Made by a program: the position numbers and the translations under genes. This document shows positions 17,954 to 27,075 of a DNA stretch of 64,000 nt, piece by piece. Position 1 is the stretch's first letter. Every line of letters starts with the position of its first letter. The notes beneath the pieces were generated by a model. That model saw nothing but the letters and a program-made list of their open reading frames with translations, was not told the origin of the DNA and ran no database searches. Origin of the DNA: an uncultured Fretibacterium sp. (GTDB lineage Bacteria; Synergistota; Synergistia; Synergistales; Aminobacteriaceae); NCBI GenBank assembly GCA_946186205.1, contig CAMHMH010000004.1, positions 1 to 64,000 of the forward strand. The letters are read 5' to 3'.

Positions 17954-18670
17954 ATGCCCAAATACAAGCGTGTGCTTCTGAAATTGTCAGGTGAACTCTT
18001 AGCGGGTGAAAAGCATATTGGGATTGATTTCGGGACTGTGAGAGATTTTGCGGAGAAGCTCTCAGAAATCAGGAACGCAGGAATCGAATTGTCTCTTGTT
18101 ATCGGAGGCGGGAATATGATTCGCGGGCGTGATTCTCATGATTACGGACTCGACCGTGTGAGCCTCGACGGAATCGGAATGCTCGGTACTGTCATGAATG
18201 CCCTTGCGGTTAAGACAGCTCTTGACAGCATGAACATTCCCGCAAAAGTCCTTTCAGCGGTCTCAATATCACCAATTGCGGAATTGTACAGCCGTGAAAA
18301 AGCTCGTGAATACCTGAAGGCCGGAAATATTCTTTTGTTCGGAGCCGGCACGGGTCATCCGTTTTTCTCGACAGATACGGCGGCTGCACTGAGAGCTTCA
18401 GAATTAGGGCTTGACTGCGTGATCAAAGGGACAAAAGTTGACGGAATTTATGACAAAGACCCGAACAAATTTGATGACGCAATATTTTTCCCTGAGCTTA
18501 CGTACAGCGAGGCAATTTCGCGCGGTCTTAACGTAATGGACACGGCAGCATTCGCATTATGCCGCGAGAATAACATACCGATATGGGTAATAAATGTTCA
18601 GGATTCAGGCGCATGGGTCAAGAATATCATTGACGGTGCTAACGTAGGAACAATCGTAAAGGAGGACTAA
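17954..18670 (+). CDS. pyrH: UMP kinase
   Basis: The 238-residue amino-acid-kinase-fold enzyme phosphorylates UMP to UDP. It has KLSGELLAG at the N-terminus, the GGGNMIRGR phosphate-binding loop near residue 54, GTGHPFFSTDTAAALRA near 134, and KVDGIYDKDP. GGAGG precedes the ATG. Two bases separate it from frr. Confidence 0.97.
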   Translation: MPKYKRVLLKLSGELLAGEKHIGIDFGTVRDFAEKLSEIRNAGIELSLVIGGGNMIRGRDSHDYGLDRVSLDGIGMLGTVMNALAVKTALDSMNIPAKVLSAVSISPIAELYSREKAREYLKAGNILLFGAGTGHPFFSTDTAAALRASELGLDCVIKGTKVDGIYDKDPNKFDDAIFFPELTYSEAISRGLNVMDTAAFALCRENNIPIWVINVQDSGAWVKNIIDGANVGTIVKED

Positions 18671-18672
18671 TC

Positions 18673-19230
18673 ATGCCCAAAGATATACTTTCGGAGCTTC
18701 GCGGAAATATGGAGAAGGCAGTATCGTTTTTGCAGAATGAATTTCTCTCGATACGCACAGGAAGAGCGCACCCCGGACTCGTCAGCGACATCAAAGTAGA
18801 CTACTACGGAACGCCCACGCCGATAAAGAGCCTCGCTAACGTAACAATACCCGAAAGCAGATCTATACAGATTGCCCCGTTCGACAAGACAGTGTTGAAG
18901 GCAATGGAGAAAGCAATTCTTGCGGCCAATATCGGAATGACTCCCCAGAGCGACGGCACTGTGATACGCATGACTCTTCCCGAGCTCACTAAGGCACGCC
19001 GCGTTGAGCTTACGAAATTATTGGCGCGTAAGGCTGAAGAGTCGAAAGTCGTTATCAGAAACTACAGGCGCGACGCAATAGAGGCACTCAAGAAGCAGGA
19101 GAAAGCCTCAGAGATTACAGAAGATGACCTGAAGAAGTTCACGAAAGACGTGCAGGACATCACAGACTCATACATCAAGAAAATTGATGAGGTCTACAAG
19201 GTCAAGGAGAAAGAAGTACTTGAAGACTGA
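18673..19230 (+). CDS. frr: Ribosome recycling factor
   Basis: The 185-residue protein releases ribosomes after termination together with EF-G. It has the signature SIRTGRAHPGL near residue 26, the Y-G-T-PTP segment, and the helical C-terminus with VVIRNYRRDAIE. Length is normal. Its last codons overlap the start region of the Rpn-type gene downstream. Confidence 0.97.
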   Translation: MPKDILSELRGNMEKAVSFLQNEFLSIRTGRAHPGLVSDIKVDYYGTPTPIKSLANVTIPESRSIQIAPFDKTVLKAMEKAILAANIGMTPQSDGTVIRMTLPELTKARRVELTKLLARKAEESKVVIRNYRRDAIEALKKQEKASEITEDDLKKFTKDVQDITDSYIKKIDEVYKVKEKEVLED

Positions 19231-20302
19231 TGACGATTTAGCACTCGCTGAACCGTTCAACAGGCTTAATGACTCGTACTTCAAGAGCGTCATGGCCTCT
19301 CCTGAACGCAAGCATATCACGATAGCTTTTCTCAATGCGTTAATGTCTCATGCTTATCCGGAAGGATTCCCGGAAGTTGAAGACGTAGAATTTCTTGACC
19401 GTGAGGCCGTAACGAAATGGGAAGGCGAGAAAGTGCCGCGTTTTGATGTATTTCTGCGTGCGTTTTTCCTGAATCGTGTCATTGAGGAAAGATTGTTTCA
19501 TATCGAGGTGCAGGACGCAAAGGACAATTTTTTCATGAAACGCGGATTTTTTTACTCATGCCGTGATTACGCGGGGCAGTCAGAGCGCGGACACAGCTAT
19601 GAAGATTTCAAGCCTGTAGTTTTCGCCGGGCTTCTCAATTTCGGGCTTCACGGAGAGTCGGGTTCGCCGGAATGGTACAGCCTTCACAAGGTGCTGAATA
19701 TGTTTACGCACAAATGTGATTGTGATTTGCTGGATATGCACTTTGCTGAATTGTCGCTGCTCCGGCGCAAATGGCGCAGAGTCAAGCATAAGCCTTCAAC
19801 AAAATTCGAGGAGCTTATGTTTTATTTCGGCAATGTAGGAGGCAAAAGCATGGGAGATACTTTAGTACAGGAAATTGCAGAACATAATCCCGTTGTCGCT
19901 GACCTTCTTGAATACGAAAAGGAGTTCAGGTCAGACCCGCTCATGATGAGGCAGTATGTCTTTGCGGAGCGAGCACACTATGATTACCTTGCTAATCTTG
20001 AATACGAGCGTGAAGAAGGACTCAAAGAAGGCCGCAGAGAAGGACTCAAAGAGGGACGCGCAAAAGGTCTTGAGGAAGGAATCGCAAAAGGTCTTGAGGA
20101 AGGAATCGTGAAAGGACTCGCAAAAGGACGCGAAGAGGGACTCCTTAAAGGATTTGTGAAGGGCCGCGATGAAGGACTCACAGAAGGGCGCGAAGAGGAA
20201 CGCAGAGACATTGTACGGACAATACGCGCAGGAGGAACAATGACAGATGAGCAGATAGCCGAAATGTTGAAGCTGCCGCTCCAATTTGTCAAAAACGCAT
20301 GA
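19220..20302 (+). CDS. Rpn-family PD-(D/E)XK nuclease/transposase-like protein
   Basis: TTG start chosen at 19220 because AAGGAG lies ten bases upstream; the longer frame from 19184 has no ribosome site. The 360-residue protein begins with LNDSYFKSVMASPERK, and has an Asp in RFDVFLRAF with E/Q in HIEVQDAKD, which fit the PF12784-type nuclease core. The C-terminus (about 265-345) is a run of (E/K)EGxxxGL units typical of Rpn proteins. Two units are encoded by a perfect 24-bp tandem duplication. Rpn proteins promote RecA-independent recombination; it sits immediately after frr. Confidence 0.8.
   Translation: MKTDDDLALAEPFNRLNDSYFKSVMASPERKHITIAFLNALMSHAYPEGFPEVEDVEFLDREAVTKWEGEKVPRFDVFLRAFFLNRVIEERLFHIEVQDAKDNFFMKRGFFYSCRDYAGQSERGHSYEDFKPVVFAGLLNFGLHGESGSPEWYSLHKVLNMFTHKCDCDLLDMHFAELSLLRRKWRRVKHKPSTKFEELMFYFGNVGGKSMGDTLVQEIAEHNPVVADLLEYEKEFRSDPLMMRQYVFAERAHYDYLANLEYEREEGLKEGRREGLKEGRAKGLEEGIAKGLEEGIVKGLAKGREEGLLKGFVKGRDEGLTEGREEERRDIVRTIRAGGTMTDEQIAEMLKLPLQFVKNA
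20060..20107 (+). repeat. Perfect 24-bp tandem duplication inside the Rpn gene
   Basis: The 24-base unit beginning gcaaaaggtcttgagg occurs twice in a row and encodes eight residues each time. Because 24 is a multiple of three, copy-number change would alter tail length, not frame. Confidence 0.9.
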
Positions 20303-20331
20303 TACATACACAAAAGGAGGAATAATTCAGA

Positions 20332-21135
20332 ATGGAAGAAGCAAGCCAGTACAATTCACCGGGTTACACAACATTCAAGATGAAGCTCAAGAAGTTAATC
20401 GGCATAGACCTTAACTCCTACAAAGAGCAGATACACCGCAGGACTCACGAGCTTATGTCGCGCTGGGGCTGCAAAACTTATGACGAGTATTACGACATGA
20501 TGAGCAAGGACGAAAAGAAGTTACGCGAGTTCCTTGACCACCTCACAATAAACGTCTCAGAATTTTTCCGCAATGACTCTCAGTGGTGGAAGCTCAGGGA
20601 CAAAATCATTCCCGAACTCATTCAGAAGCGAAAGACAAAACGACTCAAATTATGGAGCGCGGGCTGTGCAACTGGTGAAGAGCCTTACTCACTCGCTATC
20701 CTCTCTGCCGTCTGCGGACTCGACACAATGAATCCCGTACTCGCTGCTGACATTGACCAAGGTGCAATCTCTCTCGCGCAGAGAGCGAATTACCGCAAAG
20801 CACAGCTGCTCAACGTCCCGAAAGAATATCTCGCAAAATATTTCACAACACGCGACGCAGGTGCTACATATGACGTTAACGCCGACATAAAGCGCAGAGT
20901 CTCATTCAAGCGCATGAACATGATAGAGGATCCTTTCGGCGCAAATTTCGACATCATTCTTTGCCGCAACGTCGTAATTTATTTCACGGCTGAGACAAAA
21001 GACAAGCTGTATCACAAATTTTATGACGCGCTCGCACCGGGGGGATATTTCCTCGTCGGGTCAACTGAGCAGATATTCGGCTATCAGAAAATCGGATTCG
21101 TTTCGGCAGGCCCGTTCCTTTACACGAAGAATTAG
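20332..21135 (+). CDS. cheR: Chemotaxis protein methyltransferase CheR
   Basis: CheR methylates glutamates on chemoreceptors with SAM. The 267-residue protein has the N-terminal helical domain, the signature TINVSEFFRN near residue 83, and SAM motif I WSAGCATGEEPYSLA near 112. CRNVVIYF follows in the catalytic domain. AGGAGG precedes the ATG. It is separated from the other motility genes (cheD, fliA) at the far end of the window. Confidence 0.96.
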   Translation: MEEASQYNSPGYTTFKMKLKKLIGIDLNSYKEQIHRRTHELMSRWGCKTYDEYYDMMSKDEKKLREFLDHLTINVSEFFRNDSQWWKLRDKIIPELIQKRKTKRLKLWSAGCATGEEPYSLAILSAVCGLDTMNPVLAADIDQGAISLAQRANYRKAQLLNVPKEYLAKYFTTRDAGATYDVNADIKRRVSFKRMNMIEDPFGANFDIILCRNVVIYFTAETKDKLYHKFYDALAPGGYFLVGSTEQIFGYQKIGFVSAGPFLYTKN

Positions 21136-21141
21136 CGCGTT

Positions 21142-21504
21142 ATGTTTGAGTTCACGCTCACAAATTCGATCAATGACGCTCTGCAGAGATTATGCCGTCT
21201 CACAGGATGGAAGAAAGTGCGCCGGGTTCTCGTAAGAGTCGGCGGTGTGAGAAAAGTTAATCCTGAGCTGATGGCCTTTGTCTTTGCGGCTGCTGCTAAA
21301 GATACTCCCGCTGAAGGTGCTTTGCTGTCTGTGATGATTTTGCCTGTTACGGTGAAGTGCCTATCATGCGGGAAAATTTCTGTGAGCGAGGATCCAGAAT
21401 TTGCATGTCCCCTATGCGGAAGCAAGAATGTACAAATACTATCAGGGCTTGAGCTTAACATTGAAGCCCTCGAAATCGAAAATGACACGTTAAATTATGA
21501 CTGA
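21142..21504 (+). CDS. HypA-like zinc protein lacking the nickel-binding N-terminal His
   Basis: The 120-residue protein has the HypA layout: a short alpha/beta domain and a zinc ribbon with CLSCG (C73, C76) and CPLCGS (C89, C92). In HypA the N-terminus is MHE and His2 binds nickel; here it reads MFEFTL. No hypB or hydrogenase gene is in view. It may be a divergent HypA or a repurposed zinc protein. No strong ribosome site is seen, and it overlaps pcrA by eight bases. Confidence 0.65.
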   Translation: MFEFTLTNSINDALQRLCRLTGWKKVRRVLVRVGGVRKVNPELMAFVFAAAAKDTPAEGALLSVMILPVTVKCLSCGKISVSEDPEFACPLCGSKNVQILSGLELNIEALEIENDTLNYD

Positions 21505-23527
21505 AAACTCAAAAGATATACTGCTTTCACTCTCGGAGCGTCAGAAGGAAGCAGTAAGATATATTGACGGGCCTTTGCTCGTTCTCGCAGGTGCCGGGAG
21601 CGGTAAGACCCGTGTTTTGACGCACAAAATAGCCTGGCTCATCTCTCAGAATATTTCAGACCCCCAAAACATCATGGCCGTAACTTTCACCAACAAAGCA
21701 GCCGGAGAAATGAAATCACGAATTAATGCCCTTGTCCCGAAATCAGCAGGGCTTTACGCAGGGACTTTCCACGCTTACGGACTCAAATTTTTGTTCAGAC
21801 ATCCTCAGCAGGCGGAAGAAATTGCAGGGTTAAGGCGTGATTTTACGGTGCTTGACAGAGGAGAAAGCCGCTCACTTGTTCAGGAGATTATGCGCGAGAT
21901 GGGCTTCAACGAAAAAGAAACAAGTCCCGCTTCAATGCTCGAAATTATTTCACGCGACTATATGACTTGGAGTCCGATTCCTCATGACACTACAATTGAT
22001 GACGATGCAGTGTACAAGCTCTCAATTGAATACCGCAAAAGACTCCGCGAGATTAACGCAGCAGATTTTGACGACTTAATGATTCTCCCGCTTGAGATTC
22101 TCAGACAGGACATTGACGCAAGAAGAGCTGAACAGAATCACATAAGCTGGCTTCTCGTTGATGAGTATCAAGATGTAAACCATCCTCAATATTTGCTCAT
22201 CAAGTATCTTGCCGGGCCTCACTGTATCGTTAATGTCGTGGGAGATCCTGACCAGTCAATTTACGGCTGGCGGGGCGCGGAGATAGGAATGATTCTGAAC
22301 TTCACGAGAGATTTTGATGGCGCGAAAACGATTGTTCTTGATGAGAATTACAGGTCAACAGGAAATATTTTGACAGCCTCGAACGCTCTAATCCGAAACA
22401 ACAAAGCACGTCTCAAAAAGAATCTTCACACGGCAAAAGGAAAGGGCGAAAAGATTTATACCCTCGTCGCACAGAATGACTTTCAGGAAGCAGACTTCAT
22501 TCAGCAGGAAATCGAACGGCTCGTATCAGTTTACAATTACAATTACAGCGACATAGCAATACTTTACAGGGCTAACGCTATGAGCAGGCTTTACGAGAAT
22601 AAATTTCTTGAGGAAGGCATACCCTACAGAGTCATCAAGGGGCTTTCGTTTTATGACCGAATGGAAGTCCGCGACGTATTATCGATTCTACGTGCCGCAA
22701 TGAATCCTTTTGACAAACCCGCGTTCGCAAGGTCAGCAGGATTCGCAATAAAGGGTATGGGAGCATCCCGCCGCGATAACTGGTACGAATGGTTATCGAC
22801 TCAGCCTCATGACGTAACAGAAGACCCCGTAAAAGTCTGGAGCCTCACTGCAGGGGGAGCATGGCCGGTTAAAGGGGCTTTCAGCGAAAACATGAAGGCT
22901 TTTGCGTCCCACATGTGCGCGATTCTTGACATGGCCGATGAAGGAATAAAGCCCGCGATTGATTATGTGCTTTGTGATATGGGCTATGAGAAATATTTGC
23001 AGGGCTATGACACTGAGAACTTCAAGGACAGACTCGACAACGTGAAAGAATTGAAGTCAATCGTTCCTGACGGCAATTTATCCGAGACTCTCGCAGAAGC
23101 TGCACTCTTCACGGACGCGGATAAAGATGACTCTGACAATAACGCTGTAGGTTTGCTCACTCTTCACGCCTCAAAGGGACTCGAATTTCCCGTAGTCTTT
23201 ATCGTAGGAATGGAGGAAGATATTTTCCCTCACTCACGCTCAAAGGACAATGAAGACGAACTTGAAGAGGAGCGCAGATTGTGTTACGTCGGAATGACAC
23301 GCGCAGAGGAAAGACTCTATCTCACTGCCGCAAAGTCAAGAAGGATCTACGGCACTGTGAAATCAAACAGCCTCTCACGATTCTTGTTTGAGATTCCCGA
23401 CGACTGCAAGAAAACTGACGACAGGGGCAGGGGTTCAGCATTCCGCAGCGAACCGAGAATACTTTACACGCAGGAGAGAAACAAATATGGCGGTTATCGC
23501 GGTAACAGGGGAAATAGGCTCTGGTAA
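21497..23527 (+). CDS. pcrA: UvrD/PcrA-type ATP-dependent DNA helicase
   Basis: The 676-residue superfamily 1 helicase has the Q motif LSERQKEAVRY, Walker A AGAGSGKTRVLT near residue 34 and motif Ia TFTNKAAGEM. LLVDEYQDVN (motif II), GDPDQSIYGWRGA (motif III), LTLHASKGLEF (motif V) and YVGMTRAEERLYL (motif VI) follow. The C-terminus is shorter than typical PcrA. It unwinds DNA in repair and replication restart. Its 3' end overlaps coaE by 41 bases. Confidence 0.95.
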   Translation: MTENSKDILLSLSERQKEAVRYIDGPLLVLAGAGSGKTRVLTHKIAWLISQNISDPQNIMAVTFTNKAAGEMKSRINALVPKSAGLYAGTFHAYGLKFLFRHPQQAEEIAGLRRDFTVLDRGESRSLVQEIMREMGFNEKETSPASMLEIISRDYMTWSPIPHDTTIDDDAVYKLSIEYRKRLREINAADFDDLMILPLEILRQDIDARRAEQNHISWLLVDEYQDVNHPQYLLIKYLAGPHCIVNVVGDPDQSIYGWRGAEIGMILNFTRDFDGAKTIVLDENYRSTGNILTASNALIRNNKARLKKNLHTAKGKGEKIYTLVAQNDFQEADFIQQEIERLVSVYNYNYSDIAILYRANAMSRLYENKFLEEGIPYRVIKGLSFYDRMEVRDVLSILRAAMNPFDKPAFARSAGFAIKGMGASRRDNWYEWLSTQPHDVTEDPVKVWSLTAGGAWPVKGAFSENMKAFASHMCAILDMADEGIKPAIDYVLCDMGYEKYLQGYDTENFKDRLDNVKELKSIVPDGNLSETLAEAALFTDADKDDSDNNAVGLLTLHASKGLEFPVVFIVGMEEDIFPHSRSKDNEDELEEERRLCYVGMTRAEERLYLTAAKSRRIYGTVKSNSLSRFLFEIPDDCKKTDDRGRGSAFRSEPRILYTQERNKYGGYRGNRGNRLW

Positions 23528-24062
23528 GTCGACGCTCTCACGGATATTATCACGGCTCAAGAAGTGCGCTCTGATTGACGCGGACAAAACAGCCGCTGAA
23601 GTTTGGACTCGCCCGGACGTTAAGAGAGTCTTTGCTCAGAGATGGGGCAATGAAATTCTTGACGCTGAAGGAAACATCATCAAGGCAAAAATCGCGGACA
23701 AAATTTTCACGGACGATGAAGAGCATAAATTCTGCGACTCAGTCATTCACCCGGTTGTGATGGATGAGATTCACGCTCTCACAGAAAATATTGATGCTGT
23801 TGCTGAGATTCCGTTACTCCCTGAAGCCGGGCGGCCTGAATGGATTGACAGAGTCATTTATACTGAGGCAGATTTTTCCGTGAGGGCTGAAAGGTGTCGG
23901 AACTCTCGCGGATGGAGCTATGAAGAATTAATGAGGCGCGAGAAATTTTTGCTCCCGAAAAGTGAAAGGCTTGCGGTTTGCGACTATGTTATACGGACTG
24001 AAGGCAGCCTGCAGGATCTCAAAGCACAGGCTGTGAAGTTACTACAGGAGATTGAAACATGA
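23487..24062 (+). CDS. coaE: Dephospho-CoA kinase
   Basis: Start set at ATG 23487, where AGGAGA lies nine bases upstream and translation begins directly at the P-loop strand (MAVIAVTGEIGSGKS). The longer frame from 23388 is an overlap artefact. The 191-residue protein also has LIDADKTAAEVW and the AEIPLLPEAG segment of the family. It phosphorylates dephospho-CoA in the last step of CoA synthesis. It overlaps pcrA by 41 bases and pepF by four. Confidence 0.9.
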   Translation: MAVIAVTGEIGSGKSTLSRILSRLKKCALIDADKTAAEVWTRPDVKRVFAQRWGNEILDAEGNIIKAKIADKIFTDDEEHKFCDSVIHPVVMDEIHALTENIDAVAEIPLLPEAGRPEWIDRVIYTEADFSVRAERCRNSRGWSYEELMRREKFLLPKSERLAVCDYVIRTEGSLQDLKAQAVKLLQEIET

Positions 24063-25855
24063 CAAACAAAAATGAAGTACCCGAAAGAAAAGACATTCCC
24101 GAAAATTTCAGATGGAACTTAGAAGCGATATACCCGGATTTTGAGACGTGGCAGAAAGTTTACGGTGAGACTTCAGAAAAGATTGACGCGCTTAAAGATT
24201 ACGCCGGGAAACTTGGCGAGGGTTCAGCAACTTTGCTCGCATTCATTAAGGCTGATGAGTCTGTGTCGCTTGAGCTTGAGAGACTCTATGTATACGCGAA
24301 CATGAAAAGCCACGAGGATTTACGCGAGTCAAAGCCTATGGAGCTTGCCGGGCTTGCAGAATCTCTCACTGTGAAATATGCCGCCGCAGTAGCATTCTTT
24401 GAGCCGGAAATTTTGTCGCTTCCTCATGACTACATCAACGACTGCATAAAGAATGAGCATGAACTGACGCGCTATGAATTTTTCTTCCGCAAGTTACTGC
24501 GCGAACGTGAACACATACTCCCTCATGAGCAGGAAATACTTTTAGCAAAAGCCGCTGAAGTTATGTCGACTCCCTCAAACGCTTTCACGCTTCTTACTGA
24601 CGCTGATATGAAGTTCCCCGACATTACGGACGAGGACGGAAATACATCAGAGCTTACGGAGGAAAGATGGTACAGGTTCAGCAGGAGCCGCAACAGGCAG
24701 GTAAGGCACGATGCCTTCATGGGAGTCTACGGAACATACGCGAAATTCAAGAATGCCATTGCCGCGCTCTATTCGGGCTCAGTAAAGGGAGATATATTTT
24801 CGTCAACCGCAAGGAAGTACGCAAGCTCGCTCGATATGGCACTGTTCGCAGAGAATGTCCCGGAAGATGTTTACGGCCATGTTGTAGACACAGCACGGAA
24901 ATATTCACCCTCACTGCACAGGCTCGTAGCATTGCGCAAAAAAGTTTTGGGACTCAGCGACTTTCATTTTTACGACCTCAACGCACCATTAACGAAAGAA
25001 CCTGAAACGCGAATCGATTTCCCTGAAGCTGTAGATTTGGCGGTGAAAGCATTAGCCCCGCTCGGTGATGAATACATTGCTGACTTCAAGCGCGGAATCT
25101 CTGAACGGTGGATCGACATTTACGAGAACAAAGGCAAAAGGAAGGGCGCATATTCATGGGGGGCGTATGGCACAAATCCGTATGTCCTTCTCAATTATGA
25201 CGGGACAATTCACGATGTCTTTACGCTCGTTCATGAGATGGGACACAGCATGCACAGCTATTACTCACGAAAGAATCAGCCGCAAGTTTACGCCGATTAC
25301 ACGATACTGCTTGCTGAGGTCGCGTCAACAACAAACGAGTCATTGCTGCTTGAGTACCTCCTCAATCACTCGTCAAGCGATGACAACCGCAAATGGTTAT
25401 TGAGCTACTATTATGACATGGTTCGGGCAACGTTCTTCCGTCAGGCAATGTTCGCCGAGTTTGAGCGCGAGACTCATTCTTGCGCCGAGTCAGGAGGAGT
25501 CTTAACGCCGGATTATCTCTGCTCATTGTGGGAGAAGCTCAACGGGAATTATTACGGCCCAGAGATGACAATTGACCCGGAACTCTGCGCGGAATGGGCG
25601 AGGATTCCTCACTTCTACACAGCGTTTTACGTCTACAAATACGTTACGGGATTCACGGCGGCGAATGCTTTTGCGTCATCAATACTTTCTGGCGAGGACA
25701 AAGCGACAGGAAGATATTTGCATTTCCTCAAGAGCGGCGGAAGCGATTACAGCCTCAACATTTTACGGCGGGCAGGCGTTGACCTTATGAGCGATGAGCC
25801 ATTCGAGCGGACAATGAAATTATTTGACGAGAGGTTAGACGCATGGGACAAGTAA
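24059..25855 (+). CDS. pepF: Oligoendopeptidase F, zinc metallopeptidase
   Basis: The 598-residue M3-family peptidase has the zinc site HEMGHSMHS near residue 393 with the downstream glutamate expected in LLAEVASTTNE. It hydrolyses short peptides in the cytoplasm, in keeping with a peptide- and amino-acid-fermenting life. It is translationally coupled to coaE (ATGA overlap). Confidence 0.96.
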   Translation: MTNKNEVPERKDIPENFRWNLEAIYPDFETWQKVYGETSEKIDALKDYAGKLGEGSATLLAFIKADESVSLELERLYVYANMKSHEDLRESKPMELAGLAESLTVKYAAAVAFFEPEILSLPHDYINDCIKNEHELTRYEFFFRKLLREREHILPHEQEILLAKAAEVMSTPSNAFTLLTDADMKFPDITDEDGNTSELTEERWYRFSRSRNRQVRHDAFMGVYGTYAKFKNAIAALYSGSVKGDIFSSTARKYASSLDMALFAENVPEDVYGHVVDTARKYSPSLHRLVALRKKVLGLSDFHFYDLNAPLTKEPETRIDFPEAVDLAVKALAPLGDEYIADFKRGISERWIDIYENKGKRKGAYSWGAYGTNPYVLLNYDGTIHDVFTLVHEMGHSMHSYYSRKNQPQVYADYTILLAEVASTTNESLLLEYLLNHSSSDDNRKWLLSYYYDMVRATFFRQAMFAEFERETHSCAESGGVLTPDYLCSLWEKLNGNYYGPEMTIDPELCAEWARIPHFYTAFYVYKYVTGFTAANAFASSILSGEDKATGRYLHFLKSGGSDYSLNILRRAGVDLMSDEPFERTMKLFDERLDAWDK

Positions 25856-26673
25856 AGCTGGTTGCGTTTGATCTTGACGGCACACTCTTCAACGACAAAA
25901 AGGAAGTTACTCCCGAAACTTTTGCGACGTTGGAACAGGCTGCGAACATGGGAGTCGAAATTGTTCCGGCGACCGGGCGTTTTTGGAATGCAATCCCCGA
26001 AAGCATCAAGGCCATGAAGTTCGTGAATTACGCTCTGACTCTAAACGGCGCGGCTATATTCGACGTAAAAGCCGGGAGGACTATTTATGAGTGTGCGATT
26101 CCGATTCACAGGGCTGAAACTTTGTGCCGTGTCTTTGATGATTTGGGAGTGATTTATGATCTCGTTGCTGAGGGTAGCGGCTATATGAGGCGTGATCTTT
26201 ATGACCGTCTCGCGGATGTCATGATAGGCGAATGGCAGGTGAAAGTCGTCCGTGATATGCGCCTGCCTGTTGATGATGTCTATGAGACTTTGCGCGGCAA
26301 AAACGGAGTCCAGAAAATGCAGATATATACGCTCGATAAGACTCTCCGTGAAAATTTGCTGAAGTCATTGCCTCATGTATTCCCCAAGCTGCTTTTCACG
26401 TCCTCAGTTCCCAACAACATAGAAATCAATGACCCCAAAGCAAACAAAGGAGACGGACTCAAATTTCTTGCTGAATATCTGAGCATTCCGATTGAGTCGA
26501 CTCTCGCGTTCGGGGACGGTCTTAATGATATGAGCATGATTCAATCTGCCGGAGTCGGCGCGGCCATGTCGAACGGCATCCCGGAGCTTAAAGAAATTGC
26601 AGATTACATTGCGCCAAGCAACAACGAGAACGGAGTCGCCGAAGGGGTAAAGAGATTTTGTTTCGCACAGTAA
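25843..26673 (+). CDS. Cof-type HAD-superfamily phosphatase
   Basis: The 276-residue protein has HAD motif I FDLDGTLFND near residue 8, a C2-type cap, and a C-terminal FGDGLNDMSMIQSAGVG motif with KANKGDGL upstream. Members dephosphorylate sugar phosphates or related metabolites; the substrate is unknown. The start overlaps pepF by 13 bases. Confidence 0.92.
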   Translation: MGQVKLVAFDLDGTLFNDKKEVTPETFATLEQAANMGVEIVPATGRFWNAIPESIKAMKFVNYALTLNGAAIFDVKAGRTIYECAIPIHRAETLCRVFDDLGVIYDLVAEGSGYMRRDLYDRLADVMIGEWQVKVVRDMRLPVDDVYETLRGKNGVQKMQIYTLDKTLRENLLKSLPHVFPKLLFTSSVPNNIEINDPKANKGDGLKFLAEYLSIPIESTLAFGDGLNDMSMIQSAGVGAAMSNGIPELKEIADYIAPSNNENGVAEGVKRFCFAQ

Positions 26674-27041
26674 CAATCGCGGCATTGTGCATAAATCTTG
26701 AGCATATAGGGCGGATATTGCTGGCTGATTCTGAATGTCTCGTGTTCAATTACGGGATGGCGTTCAGTCTCTTCAGCGATTATCCGTCCTTCACTATGTG
26801 GCTTTCTGTGATTGCGTGCCTCATGCTTGCGTCGGTTTTTGTCCTTGCGGATCTCAATGACGCTGAAAGAATCGGTTACTCAATAATGCTCGGCGGCGCG
26901 TTGTCGAACTGCGCGGAGAAATTAATACTAGGCTATGTGATTGACTGGATACACCTTCCGTTAATACCCCTCACGATTAATATTGCTGACATTGAGGTAA
27001 CACTCGGCGCATTGATTGCGTTTGTGAATTTCGTTGTGTAG
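26658..27041 (+). CDS. Degenerate signal-peptidase-II (LspA)-like membrane protein
   Basis: The 127-residue protein (TTG start) has three to four hydrophobic helices and recognisable LspA motifs: NYGMAFSLF near residue 31, GGALSNCAEK near 79, GYVIDWI near 92 and TINIAD near 106. LspA removes lipoprotein signal peptides. Asp96 (VID) and Asp111 (IAD) are kept, but the conserved GNxxDR is SNCAEK (Asp to Glu). The usual N-terminal D-Q-x-x-K motif is missing, and the protein is about 30 residues short. Either a divergent LspA or a paralogue with another role. Confidence 0.6.
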   Translation: MFRTVTIAALCINLEHIGRILLADSECLVFNYGMAFSLFSDYPSFTMWLSVIACLMLASVFVLADLNDAERIGYSIMLGGALSNCAEKLILGYVIDWIHLPLIPLTINIADIEVTLGALIAFVNFVV

Positions 27042-27045
27042 GAAC

Positions 27046-27068
27046 TCCCCTGAGTCAATTTCAGGGGA
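27046..27068. terminator. Hairpin after the LspA-like gene
   Basis: An 8-bp perfect stem TCCCCTGA/TCAGGGGA between converging genes. The following sequence is T-rich but not a clean run. Confidence 0.55.
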
Positions 27069-27075
27069 ATCATTA

